From positions 1 to 35,741 of the forward strand of contig JAFZDU010000111.1 in assembly GCA_017561025.1 (NCBI GenBank): a stretch of 35,741 nucleotides of DNA. The letters run 5' to 3'. The notes under the pieces were generated by a model that was not told the origin of the DNA, did no database searches, and saw only the letters and a list, made by a program, of their open reading frames with translations. Below are positions 7,515 to 16,093 of the stretch, piece by piece; the stretch's first letter is position 1, and each line of letters starts with the position of its first letter. Source of the stretch: Bacteroidales bacterium (GTDB lineage: Bacteria > Bacteroidota > Bacteroidia > Bacteroidales > F082). A program made the translations under genes and the position numbers.

Positions 7515-8843
7515 ATGAAAAAAAGAGATATCATAAAGAAAGGTTTTTCAAAGCTTATCAAAGAAGATAAGTTGAAAGCCGTTGCAGAATTCGTGGAGAA
7601 TCCAAGTGAATTCATTGCTTTATTGAAGAGTTTCTGGCATCAGGACGAGAAGCGCCAGAAGCAGTTTGACGAGTTCAGCGAGAACACCATTTCCAACTAT
7701 CACATACCTTACGGCGTTTCACCTAACGTGATCATCAACGGCGAGTCATATATCGTCCCAATGGTAATCGAAGAGAGCTCTGTTGTTGCAGCAGCTTCTG
7801 CCGCAGCTAAATTCTGGGGCGAACGTGGCGGCTTCCACGCTGAGGTCATCGATGTGAAGAAAGTCGGTCAAGTGCATTTCTGCTGGAAAGGAAAGAAAGA
7901 GACATTGTTGAACCTCATGCCTGAGATCAAGGCCGAACTTCTCCGCAACACAGCTTCCATCACCGAAAAGATGGAGAAACGCGGCGGAGGCATCCTCGAC
8001 ATAGAACTCATTGACTTCACAGATAAAATCGATAACTATTATCAGCTTCGCGTCACCTTCAACACCTGCGACTCCATGGGCGCCAACTTCATCAACTCGA
8101 TATTGGAGAGCTTCGGCCGCAGTCTGCAGGACTTCTTCGCTCGTCAAGAGTCTTTAGATAAAGAAGAGAGAGAAGTCGAGATCGTGATGTGCATCTTGTC
8201 AAATTACACTCCAGAATGTAAGGTAAAGGTCTGGGTTGAATGTCACACCGACGAACTCAACGGCGTCTATGACCAACTCGACGGCAAGGCTTTCGCAGAG
8301 AAATTCAAGAAGGCAGTCGACATCGCAAACATAGATGAATATCGCGCCGCTACACATAACAAAGGTATTTATAACGGCATCGATGCCGTGGTCATTGCAA
8401 CAGGCAACGACTTCCGCGCCGTGGAAGCAGCCGGCCATTCTTACGCTTCAAGAAACGGTCATTACGGCAGCCTCTCATACGTCGAGATCAAAGACGACAT
8501 CTTCAGATTCACACTTGAAGTTCCATTGGCACTCGGCACAGTCGGCGGACTCACTTCATTACATCCTTTGGCAAATAAATCACTTGAGCTATTAGGCAAT
8601 CCTTCAGCGAAACAGCTGATGATGATAGCTGCAACAATGGGTCTCGCCAACAACTACGCCGCTGTCAAGTCATTGACAACAAAAGGAATCCAACAAGGAC
8701 ATATGAAGATGCACCTTGCTAACATCCTCAACCAATTCGGAGCGACAGAAGAAGAAAAAGGTTTGGCAGCAGAACATTTTAAAGATAAAACCGTTTCATA
8801 TTCTGAAGTCGAGAAATTCCTTCATACAATTCATTATGCATAA
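7515..8843 (+). CDS. mvaA: Hydroxymethylglutaryl-CoA reductase
   Basis: 442 residues, the size of class II (bacterial) HMG-CoA reductases; it reduces HMG-CoA to mevalonate in the cytoplasm. Catalytic signatures are visible: the glutamate in MVIEESSVVAAAS (E86-E87), the lysine in NKGIYNG (K283), the aspartate in GNDFRAVEA (D299) and the histidine in QGHMKMHL (H396). There are no membrane segments. It opens a four-gene mevalonate cluster. Its TAA stop lies inside a heptad array (TGCATAA unit), so the last residues HYA are partly repeat-encoded. No clear Shine-Dalgarno is visible, and a GACAACA-family array lies directly upstream. Cofactor preference (NADH or NADPH) cannot be read here. Confidence 0.95.
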   Translation: MKKRDIIKKGFSKLIKEDKLKAVAEFVENPSEFIALLKSFWHQDEKRQKQFDEFSENTISNYHIPYGVSPNVIINGESYIVPMVIEESSVVAAASAAAKFWGERGGFHAEVIDVKKVGQVHFCWKGKKETLLNLMPEIKAELLRNTASITEKMEKRGGGILDIELIDFTDKIDNYYQLRVTFNTCDSMGANFINSILESFGRSLQDFFARQESLDKEEREVEIVMCILSNYTPECKVKVWVECHTDELNGVYDQLDGKAFAEKFKKAVDIANIDEYRAATHNKGIYNGIDAVVIATGNDFRAVEAAGHSYASRNGHYGSLSYVEIKDDIFRFTLEVPLALGTVGGLTSLHPLANKSLELLGNPSAKQLMMIAATMGLANNYAAVKSLTTKGIQQGHMKMHLANILNQFGATEEEKGLAAEHFKDKTVSYSEVEKFLHTIHYA

Positions 8844-8892
8844 TGCAAAATGCATAATTATGAATTGTGAATTATGAATTATGAATTAAATT
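8837..8892 (+). repeat. Heptad array, TTATGAA/TGCATAA family, over the mvaA stop
   Basis: Eight contiguous 7-base units: TGCATAA, TGCAAAA, TGCATAA, TTATGAA, TTGTGAA, TTATGAA, TTATGAA, TTAAATT. The mvaA stop TAA (8841-8843) is the end of the first unit. The array fills the gap to the AAGGAG ribosome-binding site (8893-8898) of the next gene. When repeated, the unit contains a stop in each frame. Confidence 0.85.
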
Positions 8893-8900
8893 AAGGAGTT

Positions 8901-9965
8901 ATGCTTTATAAATCGAATGGTAAGTTTTTATTGACAGGAGAATATCTCGTGTTGAAAGGTGCGACAGCATTGGCTCTGCCTTTGAAAAAAGGACAAAGTC
9001 TGGAAGTTGAAAATCTGGATAGCAACGATGGTCTTATCCATTGGGATGCTTATTATAAGACAACAGACAACGGACAACAGACAACAGACATTGTCCACAG
9101 TTTAAGTTCAACAGACAACAGACAACAGACAACAGACATTGTCCACAGTTTAGTTCAAAGTTCAGAGTTCAAAGCTCAAAGTTCAGAGTTCAATAGCCAT
9201 AGCCCTTGGTTTTCTGCTGTTTTGGATAAAAATGATTTCAGCATTAAAAGCACCGATGACAAAGAAAAAGCAGAGCGGTTGTCAGATATTTTGACGAAAG
9301 CCAAGGCATTGAACGAAAACATTTTCACCGAGGCTCACGACTATAAATTCAGCACACACCTGGATTTCGACCCGCAATGGGGTTTGGGCAGCAGCTCCAC
9401 ATTAATTAATAATATAGCAGAATGGGCTGAGATAAATCCATATAAGCTTTTGGATCAGACATTCAAAGGATCAGGCTACGACATCGCATGCGCGAAATAC
9501 AACCATCCTATTTTCTTCGAGGTGATGAGAACAGCGCCTCAGGCCATAAGCCAAAAGATAGAAGCTGCCAACTTCGACCCTGTATTCAAAGACAACCTCT
9601 ATTTCGTGTATCTCGGGCATAAGCAAAACTCCGCAAGAGAGATAAAGGCATTCTTAAGTAAGGACAAGAATTACGACAGCGAGATAAAATCTATCAGCGA
9701 GATAAGCAGAGCCTTGCCTAACATACAAACACTACGCGACTTCTGTTATTTCATCAAGATACATGAAGAAATAACAGCGGCATGCCTAGAACAAAAACGA
9801 CTCAGAAAATATTTCAACGACTTCGAAGGAGAGATAAAGTCACTCGGAGCATGGGGCGGCGACTTCTTCCTGGTAGCTACCGAATGGGACGAAGAGAAAG
9901 TCAAGAAATATTTCGACAGCAAAGACCTTAATATTGTATTTAGATATCAAGATATTGTTTTATAA
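8901..9965 (+). CDS. GYDIA-family GHMP kinase, probable phosphomevalonate kinase
   Basis: 354 residues. GHMP features: N-terminal GKFLLTGEYLVL (8-19), the glycine/serine ATP loop GLGSSSTLI, the family-naming GSGYDIAC, and SLGAWGGDFFL near the C-terminus. The location among mvaA, mvaD and a canonical mevalonate kinase leaves phosphomevalonate kinase as the unfilled step, so that role is inferred. Residues of about 53-98 are encoded by two kinds of heptad repeat and give low-complexity sequence (TTDNGQQ.. then VQSSEFKAQ..); the frame is intact. The insert lies between the N-terminal strands and the ATP loop, probably a surface loop. The start at 8901 follows AAGGAG. Confidence 0.85.
   Translation: MLYKSNGKFLLTGEYLVLKGATALALPLKKGQSLEVENLDSNDGLIHWDAYYKTTDNGQQTTDIVHSLSSTDNRQQTTDIVHSLVQSSEFKAQSSEFNSHSPWFSAVLDKNDFSIKSTDDKEKAERLSDILTKAKALNENIFTEAHDYKFSTHLDFDPQWGLGSSSTLINNIAEWAEINPYKLLDQTFKGSGYDIACAKYNHPIFFEVMRTAPQAISQKIEAANFDPVFKDNLYFVYLGHKQNSAREIKAFLSKDKNYDSEIKSISEISRALPNIQTLRDFCYFIKIHEEITAACLEQKRLRKYFNDFEGEIKSLGAWGGDFFLVATEWDEEKVKKYFDSKDLNIVFRYQDIVL
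9059..9148 (+). repeat. Double heptad array, GACAACA family, inside the GYDIA kinase
   Basis: Two copies in tandem. Copy one: GACAACA, GACAACG, GACAACA, GACAACA, GACATTG, TCCACAG (9059-9100). Copy two: three GACAACA, GACATTG, TCCACAG (9114-9148), joined by a 13-base linker. Each ends in TTGTCCACA (9091-9099 and 9139-9147), a DnaA-box-like 9-mer. The coding strand has no stop in any frame. Confidence 0.9.
9153..9194 (+). repeat. Heptad array, GTTCAGA family, inside the GYDIA kinase
   Basis: Six units: GTTCAAA, GTTCAGA, GTTCAAA, GCTCAAA, GTTCAGA, GTTCAAT. It begins 4 bases after the preceding array and is translated as VQSSEFKAQSSEFN. The coding strand is stop-free in all frames, while the opposite strand would carry TGA. 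Confidence 0.85.
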
Positions 9966-9970
9966 GCATT

Positions 9971-10038
9971 GAGCTACGAGCCATGAGCTGTGAGCAAAAC
10001 CTCAACACAGCTCATACTCAAAGCTCACAACTCATAGC
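9971..10038. repeat. Inverted heptad arrays, GAGCTNT family, between the GYDIA kinase and mvaD
   Basis: GAGCTAC, GAGCCAT, GAGCTGT, GAGCAAA (9971-9998) are followed by complementary units around CTCA at 10011, 10017, 10024 and 10031, ending CATAGC. The two halves can fold into an imperfect hairpin. It starts 5 bases after the kinase stop, fills the whole gap, and leaves no Shine-Dalgarno for mvaD. Confidence 0.75.
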
Positions 10039-10041
10039 AAA

Positions 10042-11046
10042 ATGAATAACAATCAGATCATAAAACGCAGTCCTTCTAACATCGCAATCGTGAAATATTG
10101 GGGCAAACATGGAAATCAGCTTCCTAACAACCCTTCAATAAGCTTCACCTTGAGCAATTGTTTCACAGAGACAAAAGTGACATATAACGAAAACGGCACC
10201 GATTCCACCAATATGGAATTCTACTTTGAAGGCAAAGAAAACCCAGCCTTTAAAAGTAAGATCGAGAAATATCTGCTTGAAAACGAACAGCATTTCTCAT
10301 TCCTCAAAGGACTCGACCTTAAGATTGAGAGCTACAACTCTTTCCCTCATTCTTCAGGCATTGCCTCTAGCGCTTCTTCTATGAGCGCGCTGATCATGTG
10401 CTTGCTGGCGATAAAATATCAAGACGAGCCTATCGACTTGCAAGAAGCTTCGTTTCTGTCGAGACTGGCATCTGGAAGCGCCGCACGTTCAGTCTATCCG
10501 TTGATGACAGTATGGGGCGAGACACCATCATTGCCAAGCAGCTCTGACGAATTCGCCATCCCTATCGGAGATATGCTGCATCCTGTCTTCAAGACTTATC
10601 ACGACACCATCTTGATAGTAAGTTCAAAAGAAAAAAGCGTCTCCAGCCGCGCAGGACACTCCTTGATGAACGAGCATCCTATGGCTGAAATGCGTTACGC
10701 CACAGCGAGAAAAAATACTGAAGATTTATTAACAATATTAAAACAAGGTGATGTGGAAGGTTTCATAAGAATCGCTGAAGCGGAAGCAAATCAGCTCCAC
10801 GACCTTATGGCGACTTCAACACCATCATACACTCTCAAAGAACCTAATACTATCAATATTATCAACAAGATTTTAGAATTCAGAAAAGACACCGGTCTCC
10901 CTGTATGTTACACCTTAGACGCAGGTCCTAACGTACATCTTCTCTACCCTGACTCATGTTCTGAGCAAGTACATGACTTCATCGAAAAAGAGTTGAAAGA
11001 CTATTGCTTTGAAAACAAATACATCGAAGATAAGGTTTTGAGATGA
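10042..11046 (+). CDS. mvaD: Diphosphomevalonate decarboxylase
   Basis: 334 residues, normal for the family; it catalyses ATP-dependent decarboxylation of mevalonate diphosphate to isopentenyl diphosphate. Signatures: SPSNIAIVKYWGK (10-22) at the N-terminus, the ATP loop FPHSSGIASSASS (101-113), SRLASGSAARSVYP, and the catalytic aspartate in YTLDAGPNVHLLY (D293). It overlaps the mevalonate kinase start by four bases (ATGA), indicating translational coupling. Unlike its neighbours in the cluster it has no heptad insert. The only feature between it and the upstream kinase is an inverted heptad array. Confidence 0.96.
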   Translation: MNNNQIIKRSPSNIAIVKYWGKHGNQLPNNPSISFTLSNCFTETKVTYNENGTDSTNMEFYFEGKENPAFKSKIEKYLLENEQHFSFLKGLDLKIESYNSFPHSSGIASSASSMSALIMCLLAIKYQDEPIDLQEASFLSRLASGSAARSVYPLMTVWGETPSLPSSSDEFAIPIGDMLHPVFKTYHDTILIVSSKEKSVSSRAGHSLMNEHPMAEMRYATARKNTEDLLTILKQGDVEGFIRIAEAEANQLHDLMATSTPSYTLKEPNTINIINKILEFRKDTGLPVCYTLDAGPNVHLLYPDSCSEQVHDFIEKELKDYCFENKYIEDKVLR

Positions 11047-11957
11047 AAAGGTATAACGGCAAACTCATTTTATTCGGAGAATATTCTATGATATTCGGTT
11101 CGGAGGCATTGTTAACTCCTTATTATTCAGCATTTGGAGAATGGAGTTCTGTCACAAACCGTCCATCAGACAGAGGTTTCGAGTCGAATGCAAGCATACG
11201 CAAGTTCTATGATTATCTCTGCAATAATGATGGATTCAAAATCCTCGATTTAAGGAGATTCGGCATGGAACTCGACGCTGGATTATTCTTCGATTCCAAT
11301 ATTCCCCTCGGATATGGTGTCGGCAGCTCTGGTTCTTTGGTAGCTGCTATTTACGACCGTTATAAGCTAATAGAAATTAACGATATTCCTAAATTGAAAG
11401 ACTTTCTTGCAAAGATGGAGAGTTTCTTTCATGGCAGCAGTTCCGGTATGGACCCTTTGCAATGTTATCTGGGAAAACCTTTTATCTTAAGACAACAGAT
11501 AACGGACAACGGTCAACAGACTTCCTTCACAATGTTGGAGGATGATTTTATGTCGGAAGATATCCATATCTTCTTGATTGACACAAAAATCAAAAGTCCG
11601 ACTGCTCCTTTGGTCACACGTTTCAAGGAACTTAGAGAAGATGCCACTTACCTAAATAAGTTTGATAACGAATATATTCCTACTGTAAGTAATTGTATAA
11701 AATCCTTAATCGAGAAGAAGGATAATGAGTTTTACAATTATTTGTCACAGCTTTCAAAATTACAGATTGAGTTGTTGTCGCACACCATCCCAGAAGAGAC
11801 AAGAGAATATTTCTTAACAGATATTAACAAAGAAGGTTTCCAAGTGAAACTATGTGGTGCAGGCGGCGGCGGTTTCCTTTTAGGATTTAGTAATGACATT
11901 CAAAAAACCAATGACTTTTTTGAAAAAAATAATAAAAATATAATCTGGGTCAAATAA
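11043..11957 (+). CDS. Mevalonate kinase (GHMP family)
   Basis: 304 residues. GHMP motifs: GKLILFGEYSMI (5-16), ATP loop GYGVGSSGSL (90-99), FHGSSSGMDPL and the C-terminal KLCGAGGGGF (269-278). Together with its neighbours it supplies phosphorylation of mevalonate, the step after HMG-CoA reductase. The assignment between mevalonate kinase and phosphomevalonate kinase for the two GHMP proteins is inferred: this one has the canonical GHMP motif 3 of mevalonate kinases. A GACAACA-family insert encodes RQQITDNGQQTSF near residues 150-161 without frame disruption. The start overlaps the mvaD stop (ATGA). Confidence 0.85.
   Translation: MKRYNGKLILFGEYSMIFGSEALLTPYYSAFGEWSSVTNRPSDRGFESNASIRKFYDYLCNNDGFKILDLRRFGMELDAGLFFDSNIPLGYGVGSSGSLVAAIYDRYKLIEINDIPKLKDFLAKMESFFHGSSSGMDPLQCYLGKPFILRQQITDNGQQTSFTMLEDDFMSEDIHIFLIDTKIKSPTAPLVTRFKELREDATYLNKFDNEYIPTVSNCIKSLIEKKDNEFYNYLSQLSKLQIELLSHTIPEETREYFLTDINKEGFQVKLCGAGGGGFLLGFSNDIQKTNDFFEKNNKNIIWVK
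11491..11525 (+). repeat. Heptad array, GACAACA family, inside mevalonate kinase
   Basis: Five units: GACAACA, GATAACG, GACAACG, GTCAACA, GACTTCC. It is translated in frame as part of RQQITDNGQQTSF. It lacks a perfect TCCACAG end, and its unit degeneracy suggests an older insertion. Confidence 0.8.
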
Positions 11958-12018
11958 TTTTCAAATAAAACCGTTTTACAAATATCTACAATATCAATAA
12001 CATTATCAACATTATCTA

Positions 12019-12050
12019 TTTGCTTAAAATCTAGGAACTCAATACTTTTG
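12019..12050 (+). promoter_or_regulatory. Bacteroidota-type promoter (-33 TTTG, -7 TACTTTTG)
   Basis: TTTG at 12019-12022, a 20-base spacer, then TACTTTTG at 12043-12050, matching the TTTG/TAnnTTTG consensus of the Bacteroidota primary sigma factor. It is 57 bases upstream of the PepSY-like gene. This is the clearest promoter in the window and supports the taxonomic call. Confidence 0.75.
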
Positions 12051-12107
12051 CAAAAAAATAAGACACTTTATAAAACCAGACTAATAAAAACTTAAAAACT
12101 TTTAACT

Positions 12108-12542
12108 ATGAAAAAAAACATCCTAGCACTAGCATTAATTATCTTTTTGAGTGTAAACGCTTTCGCTCAAAACGGCATGGCTAAATTCGAACAACTTCCT
12201 GCAACTGCACAAGAATTTGTAAAAACTTATTTCAAGGATTATAACATCCAATACATTTTCTGCGACAAAGAATTTGCAGATGTCGATTACAAGATTCGTT
12301 TCGAAGACGGTACTGAAATCGAGTTTAACGCTAAAGGCGAATGGACCGACGTAAGCAGCAAACAAAAATGCATTCCTACAGCTTTCATCTTGAAAGAAAT
12401 CACCGACTATGTCGAGACATATCACAAAGACATGTGTATCACTGATATAGAAAGAGAATTCAATCGTATAACCATCGAACTTAACGATACCTTAGAAATT
12501 GAATTCAACAGCAAAGGAAAACTAATTTCTTACGATGATTGA
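12108..12542 (+). CDS. Secreted PepSY-like (DUF2874) protein
   Basis: 144 residues. A signal peptide ends near residue 21 (NAFAQ). Two similar halves follow, each with a helix beginning LPATAQEFVKTYF or FILKEITDYVETYH and strands ending in a hairpin (GTEIEFNAKGEW and TLEIEFNSKGKL), the pattern of PepSY-like DUF2874 proteins of Bacteroidales. Their biochemical role is not established; periplasmic location is inferred. It has its own promoter at 12019-12050 and its own terminator, so it is a single-gene unit. Confidence 0.8.
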   Translation: MKKNILALALIIFLSVNAFAQNGMAKFEQLPATAQEFVKTYFKDYNIQYIFCDKEFADVDYKIRFEDGTEIEFNAKGEWTDVSSKQKCIPTAFILKEITDYVETYHKDMCITDIEREFNRITIELNDTLEIEFNSKGKLISYDD

Positions 12543-12546
12543 AAAC

Positions 12547-12576
12547 AAAAAACTCCAGCAGCTGCTGGAGTTTTTT
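12547..12576. terminator. Bidirectional terminator, perfect 30-base palindrome
   Basis: AAAAAACTCCAGCAG (12547-12561) is directly followed by its exact complement (12562-12576). It gives a GC-rich stem flanked by A and T runs and works for the PepSY-like gene (plus) and for the LRR gene (minus, stop at 12582). It is 4 bases past one stop and 5 bases from the other. Confidence 0.92.
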
Positions 12577-12581
12577 ATTGA

Positions 12582-15224
12582 TCAATAATAAATCACATTC
12601 AAATCAGGGAACTTACGTTTCAGCAATGTGATATGCTTACTTTTAATCTTAGTCTTATAAGCTTTCAGATGCTTTAAGGAAGTGAGTCCTTCCAAAGGAA
12701 CTATGCTTTTTATAAATGTATTGACTATAGACAAGTCCTCTAAAGACTCATATTCCGCAATCGGTTTGAGATTTCTTACAGATGTTCCACCAATGTTAAG
12801 AACCTTGATATTCTTCAAAGAAGCTATAGGTGTCAAATCCGAAACAGGTGTATTCTCAATATTCAAGTTCTTCAAAGAATGCAATTCAGCCAATGGAACA
12901 ATATTATCGATAGGATTACCGCTTACAGATAAAACTTCCAAAAACTCCTTATCGCTCAATGGTGTAAGATCGTGAATCTGATTGTTGTTTATTATAAGCT
13001 TTTTCAAGAAAGCCATTTCGCTTAGCGGTTCTAAGCTCTCTACCACATTTGTTGGGTCAACGACAATTTCCTCAATGTCAACAATAGATTGCAATTGTTC
13101 AGCTGTAGGATTCAAGTTGCACAAGATATGGTTGTTAAAGACCTCACGCCAGCCTGGTGAAAGCTGAGTTCCCCACCATAATCTAAGATCATCTGTTTGG
13201 TAAATGACAGTTACTTGTCTTTGTTTTTTCTTCAACTCAACGACCTCATCTTTTTTCACCTTGCTTCCATCTGCATATATCTTAGAGATGTTTGAAAGTT
13301 CATAAAGAGGTTGCAATGACTTAACTTCTGTATTTTCTATATTGAGTTCCTTCAGATTCTTGAGATTCGACAAAGATGACAAATCTGAAACAGCTGTATT
13401 TTTAACATTTAAAGATTTAAGATTATGCAATCCATAAAGCGGAGACAAGTCATCGATCTTTGAGTCTGACATATCAAGGAACTCTATGTTAGTCAAACGA
13501 CTGATAGGCTCTGCATCTTGAATGAAATGGTTTATCTTAAGATTCTTTATGTTAATGATAGAATGTAATTCCTCTTTAGAAGGTCTCTTGCTTGTCATTG
13601 CCTGATCTGTCAAAAGATCTTTCCAGAATGAAGGAAGAGCATTCCACCATAATTCAAGAGCCTTGGTCTCGTAGATAACAAGAACATTAGGATTAGAGCT
13701 CATGAAAGTATCTGTCATCTTCTTATCAACCAAAGAGTTGTCACAATAAATCTTAGTTAATCGTGACATCTTGTCCAATGGCATCAAATCTGAAATCTGA
13801 GTATTCGAGAAATTAATCTCATTAAGTACGTCCAAATTATCAAGTGATGCTAAGTCAGTCACTTTAGTGCCTTCTATATTCAAGAAATGGAGGTTTACAA
13901 GATTATGTAATGGAGCGATGTCAGACACTGGAGTATTGCTGATATCCAAATCATAAAGATTCAATAAGTTAGACAAAGGAGCGAGATCTGTGACCTGTGT
14001 TCCTGACAAGTTAAGAGTTGTCAAGTTAGTACATTTCGACACTGGAGCGATATCGCTAACGTTGGTATTTGCCAAAGACAAATTATTCAGATCTTTGAAG
14101 AAAGACACCACAGAGATGTCGCTTATCTGGACGTTATCGGCTTTAAAAGCCTGAACGACGTTAGCATATTTCAGGTTAGAGATGTCTGTCACATCAGTTC
14201 CGCTGATATTCAGTTCCTTGATTTTATTCAAGTTACGGATTGGATTGATATCAGATACTTTTGTATCAGAGCAATTGAGCGAACGAAGTTCTGACAACTC
14301 TGACAAAGGGTCAAGGTTGACGATATTTTCATCACCAGCAACATTGACTTCTGTAGTTTTCGCTATCTGTTGAAGTATCTCATAAACAGGTGACAATGAA
14401 GTTATTATAGTATCTTCAACCCAACGTGACACCACATCGTCAATATATACTATAGTATCAGGTCTATGACCGTACAACTCACCAATGCGATCCATTGACA
14501 TTGTGTCATTGCCAACGATCATGAAAGAATCTTGAAGAACAAAATCCTTCTTAACCAACATAGTATAGCCATCTGTCAGGATTTTATTGATCTCGCTAAT
14601 TTCCACATCCTCGGCTATGAAATAATCTTTGCCAAGATACTGTTTCCAGGTGCTACTCATAGAATTCCACCAATTGTACAATTCTTCTTTAGCATTAGGT
14701 TTAGTGGTATAGAAACTGACTATCTTAAGTTCTTTCTTATATGTATCAAGATTTATCTCAAGGAAACGATTTATGGAATTATTTATTGAATCGCCTGTGA
14801 TTGCATTTCCAGCGATTGTTCTTACCATCTCCACCTTAAAGAATGTCTCGCCCAACTCATTTATTTGAGGGATAACATTCTGAATATCAAATGTAAATTC
14901 TACATCATGAAAGAAGAAATCTATATCTTTAAGATATGCCTGGACATCTTTATTGATTGTTGTACCTCTATTTTCATCGAGGTCATCTTCTATCTGAACA
15001 TTTTCGTCTCTGAAGATCTTGCTATAGCTCTCCTTAAAGATTATATCTTTTTCTTGGGCATAGTTGTCGGGATCTCCGATGAAGTTAACAGTCTCTTGAA
15101 GATAGTTCACCATCTGATATATCTGATTTTCATACTCTTTGATATCTTTATCAGACAAGCTGGTTTGAGCTGTTATTGATAATGTTAAGAAAAATAATAT
15201 TAAAGATATTGATATTTTTTTCAT
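12582..15224 (-). CDS. Large secreted leucine-rich-repeat protein with tryptophan-rich caps
   Basis: 880 residues. A signal peptide ends near residue 20 (ITAQ). The N-terminal third is helical and unrecognised. LRRs of about 22-23 residues with consensus L.NLNISGT.VSDL.PL occupy roughly 310-515, 560-670 and 720-880, the internalin/BspA-like spacing. Three tryptophan modules are visible: ELYNWWNSMSSTWKQYL near 185, LELWWNALPSFWKDLL near 524 and LRLWWG..LSPGWREVF near 682. The second and third begin new LRR blocks right after a closing NVLVIY or QVTVIY, and the protein ends NVIYY. No T9SS sorting tail is seen, so it is probably periplasmic or released. Last gene of a four-gene operon, 2 bases after its neighbour. 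A ligand-binding role is inferred only. Confidence 0.85.
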   Translation of the reverse strand: MKKISISLILFFLTLSITAQTSLSDKDIKEYENQIYQMVNYLQETVNFIGDPDNYAQEKDIIFKESYSKIFRDENVQIEDDLDENRGTTINKDVQAYLKDIDFFFHDVEFTFDIQNVIPQINELGETFFKVEMVRTIAGNAITGDSINNSINRFLEINLDTYKKELKIVSFYTTKPNAKEELYNWWNSMSSTWKQYLGKDYFIAEDVEISEINKILTDGYTMLVKKDFVLQDSFMIVGNDTMSMDRIGELYGHRPDTIVYIDDVVSRWVEDTIITSLSPVYEILQQIAKTTEVNVAGDENIVNLDPLSELSELRSLNCSDTKVSDINPIRNLNKIKELNISGTDVTDISNLKYANVVQAFKADNVQISDISVVSFFKDLNNLSLANTNVSDIAPVSKCTNLTTLNLSGTQVTDLAPLSNLLNLYDLDISNTPVSDIAPLHNLVNLHFLNIEGTKVTDLASLDNLDVLNEINFSNTQISDLMPLDKMSRLTKIYCDNSLVDKKMTDTFMSSNPNVLVIYETKALELWWNALPSFWKDLLTDQAMTSKRPSKEELHSIINIKNLKINHFIQDAEPISRLTNIEFLDMSDSKIDDLSPLYGLHNLKSLNVKNTAVSDLSSLSNLKNLKELNIENTEVKSLQPLYELSNISKIYADGSKVKKDEVVELKKKQRQVTVIYQTDDLRLWWGTQLSPGWREVFNNHILCNLNPTAEQLQSIVDIEEIVVDPTNVVESLEPLSEMAFLKKLIINNNQIHDLTPLSDKEFLEVLSVSGNPIDNIVPLAELHSLKNLNIENTPVSDLTPIASLKNIKVLNIGGTSVRNLKPIAEYESLEDLSIVNTFIKSIVPLEGLTSLKHLKAYKTKIKSKHITLLKRKFPDLNVIYY

Positions 15225-15226
15225 TG

Positions 15227-16081
15227 TTATTTATTGATATTTGGTTGGTAAAATTTCAGAAGCTCTTCTTTTTCATTATCTTTCAAGAAGATGAGATTTG
15301 ATATTAACCATCCGGTATTCATGCCATCTCTATTGAACCATGACACTTCGAAATACCAGTTATCTATTTGGAATACATGGAATTTCTCGCTATTTATCTT
15401 TTCAAATACGAGATTACCTTTCTTTATCTCATAGAAAAACAGAGTAAGATAATCAGGTGAGTATGTTTTAGATGCGTAATATTCTATGCATTCTGGTGTT
15501 TTGAACACCTTATGGATATTCATGAAATCCAGTTCGTGGCTCATTGGATGAAGGAAATGTTTTTGTTGTTCAGCGATATCACCTTTAGGGAAAAGCTTGC
15601 TGAAATCTGAGAAATAAACATTTGTAAGCACCCATTTAGAGCCGAGGTTCTCTTGTTCTATTGCGAATATCATGCTTATATCGACGCTTTGGCCATTCAT
15701 TTTGAACGTTGCCGATACTTCTGAATACCATTTTCCTCCGAGGAATTCGAAGTAATTAGAATCTGCCTGTGTGAGGTCGGAGATGAAGAAATCGCGCAGA
15801 GAGCCGTTTGTTCTTGGATTTTCCATATCGAACAAAAGAGGCAGCACTGTCTTGCGTTTCATTCTATTTCTGTAGTCGGGAGAGTCAGGATGGATTTTCT
15901 TTCCATACTGATCTTCTTCATAGTTGAAACGGCTCATAAACTGACTCATCTGTTTTGTCATAGTATAAAAAGCCCTTTCATCTGTTTGCACGTTACCTAG
16001 GTTAGTATAGACTTGAGCATCAGACAATTTAACAGACATACCAAGTATCAACAAGGTACAGATTCGCAAAAATTTATTCAT
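15227..16081 (-). CDS. Hypothetical exported protein
   Basis: 284 residues, family not recognised. A signal peptide ends near residue 23 (SDAQ). The remainder is soluble and rich in aromatic residues, with a C-terminal stretch IDNWYFEVSWFNRDGMNTGW that looks like beta strands. No lipobox and no sorting tail. It lies 2 bases upstream of the LRR gene and downstream of two other exported proteins, so it is probably co-transcribed. A hairpin just before its start (16099-16124) may reduce its expression relative to the first two genes. Confidence 0.75.
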   Translation of the reverse strand: MNKFLRICTLLILGMSVKLSDAQVYTNLGNVQTDERAFYTMTKQMSQFMSRFNYEEDQYGKKIHPDSPDYRNRMKRKTVLPLLFDMENPRTNGSLRDFFISDLTQADSNYFEFLGGKWYSEVSATFKMNGQSVDISMIFAIEQENLGSKWVLTNVYFSDFSKLFPKGDIAEQQKHFLHPMSHELDFMNIHKVFKTPECIEYYASKTYSPDYLTLFFYEIKKGNLVFEKINSEKFHVFQIDNWYFEVSWFNRDGMNTGWLISNLIFLKDNEKEELLKFYQPNINK

Positions 16082-16093
16082 TATGATATTTTA

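Noticed and set aside
9059-9194. CRISPR-like array
   Set aside because: Units are 7 bases, contiguous and degenerate, without unique spacers, and lie in an intact coding frame; no cas gene is present.
12622-15180. Plus-strand open frames across the LRR gene
   Set aside because: They are antisense shadows of the LRR coding sequence without start signals or recognisable protein features.
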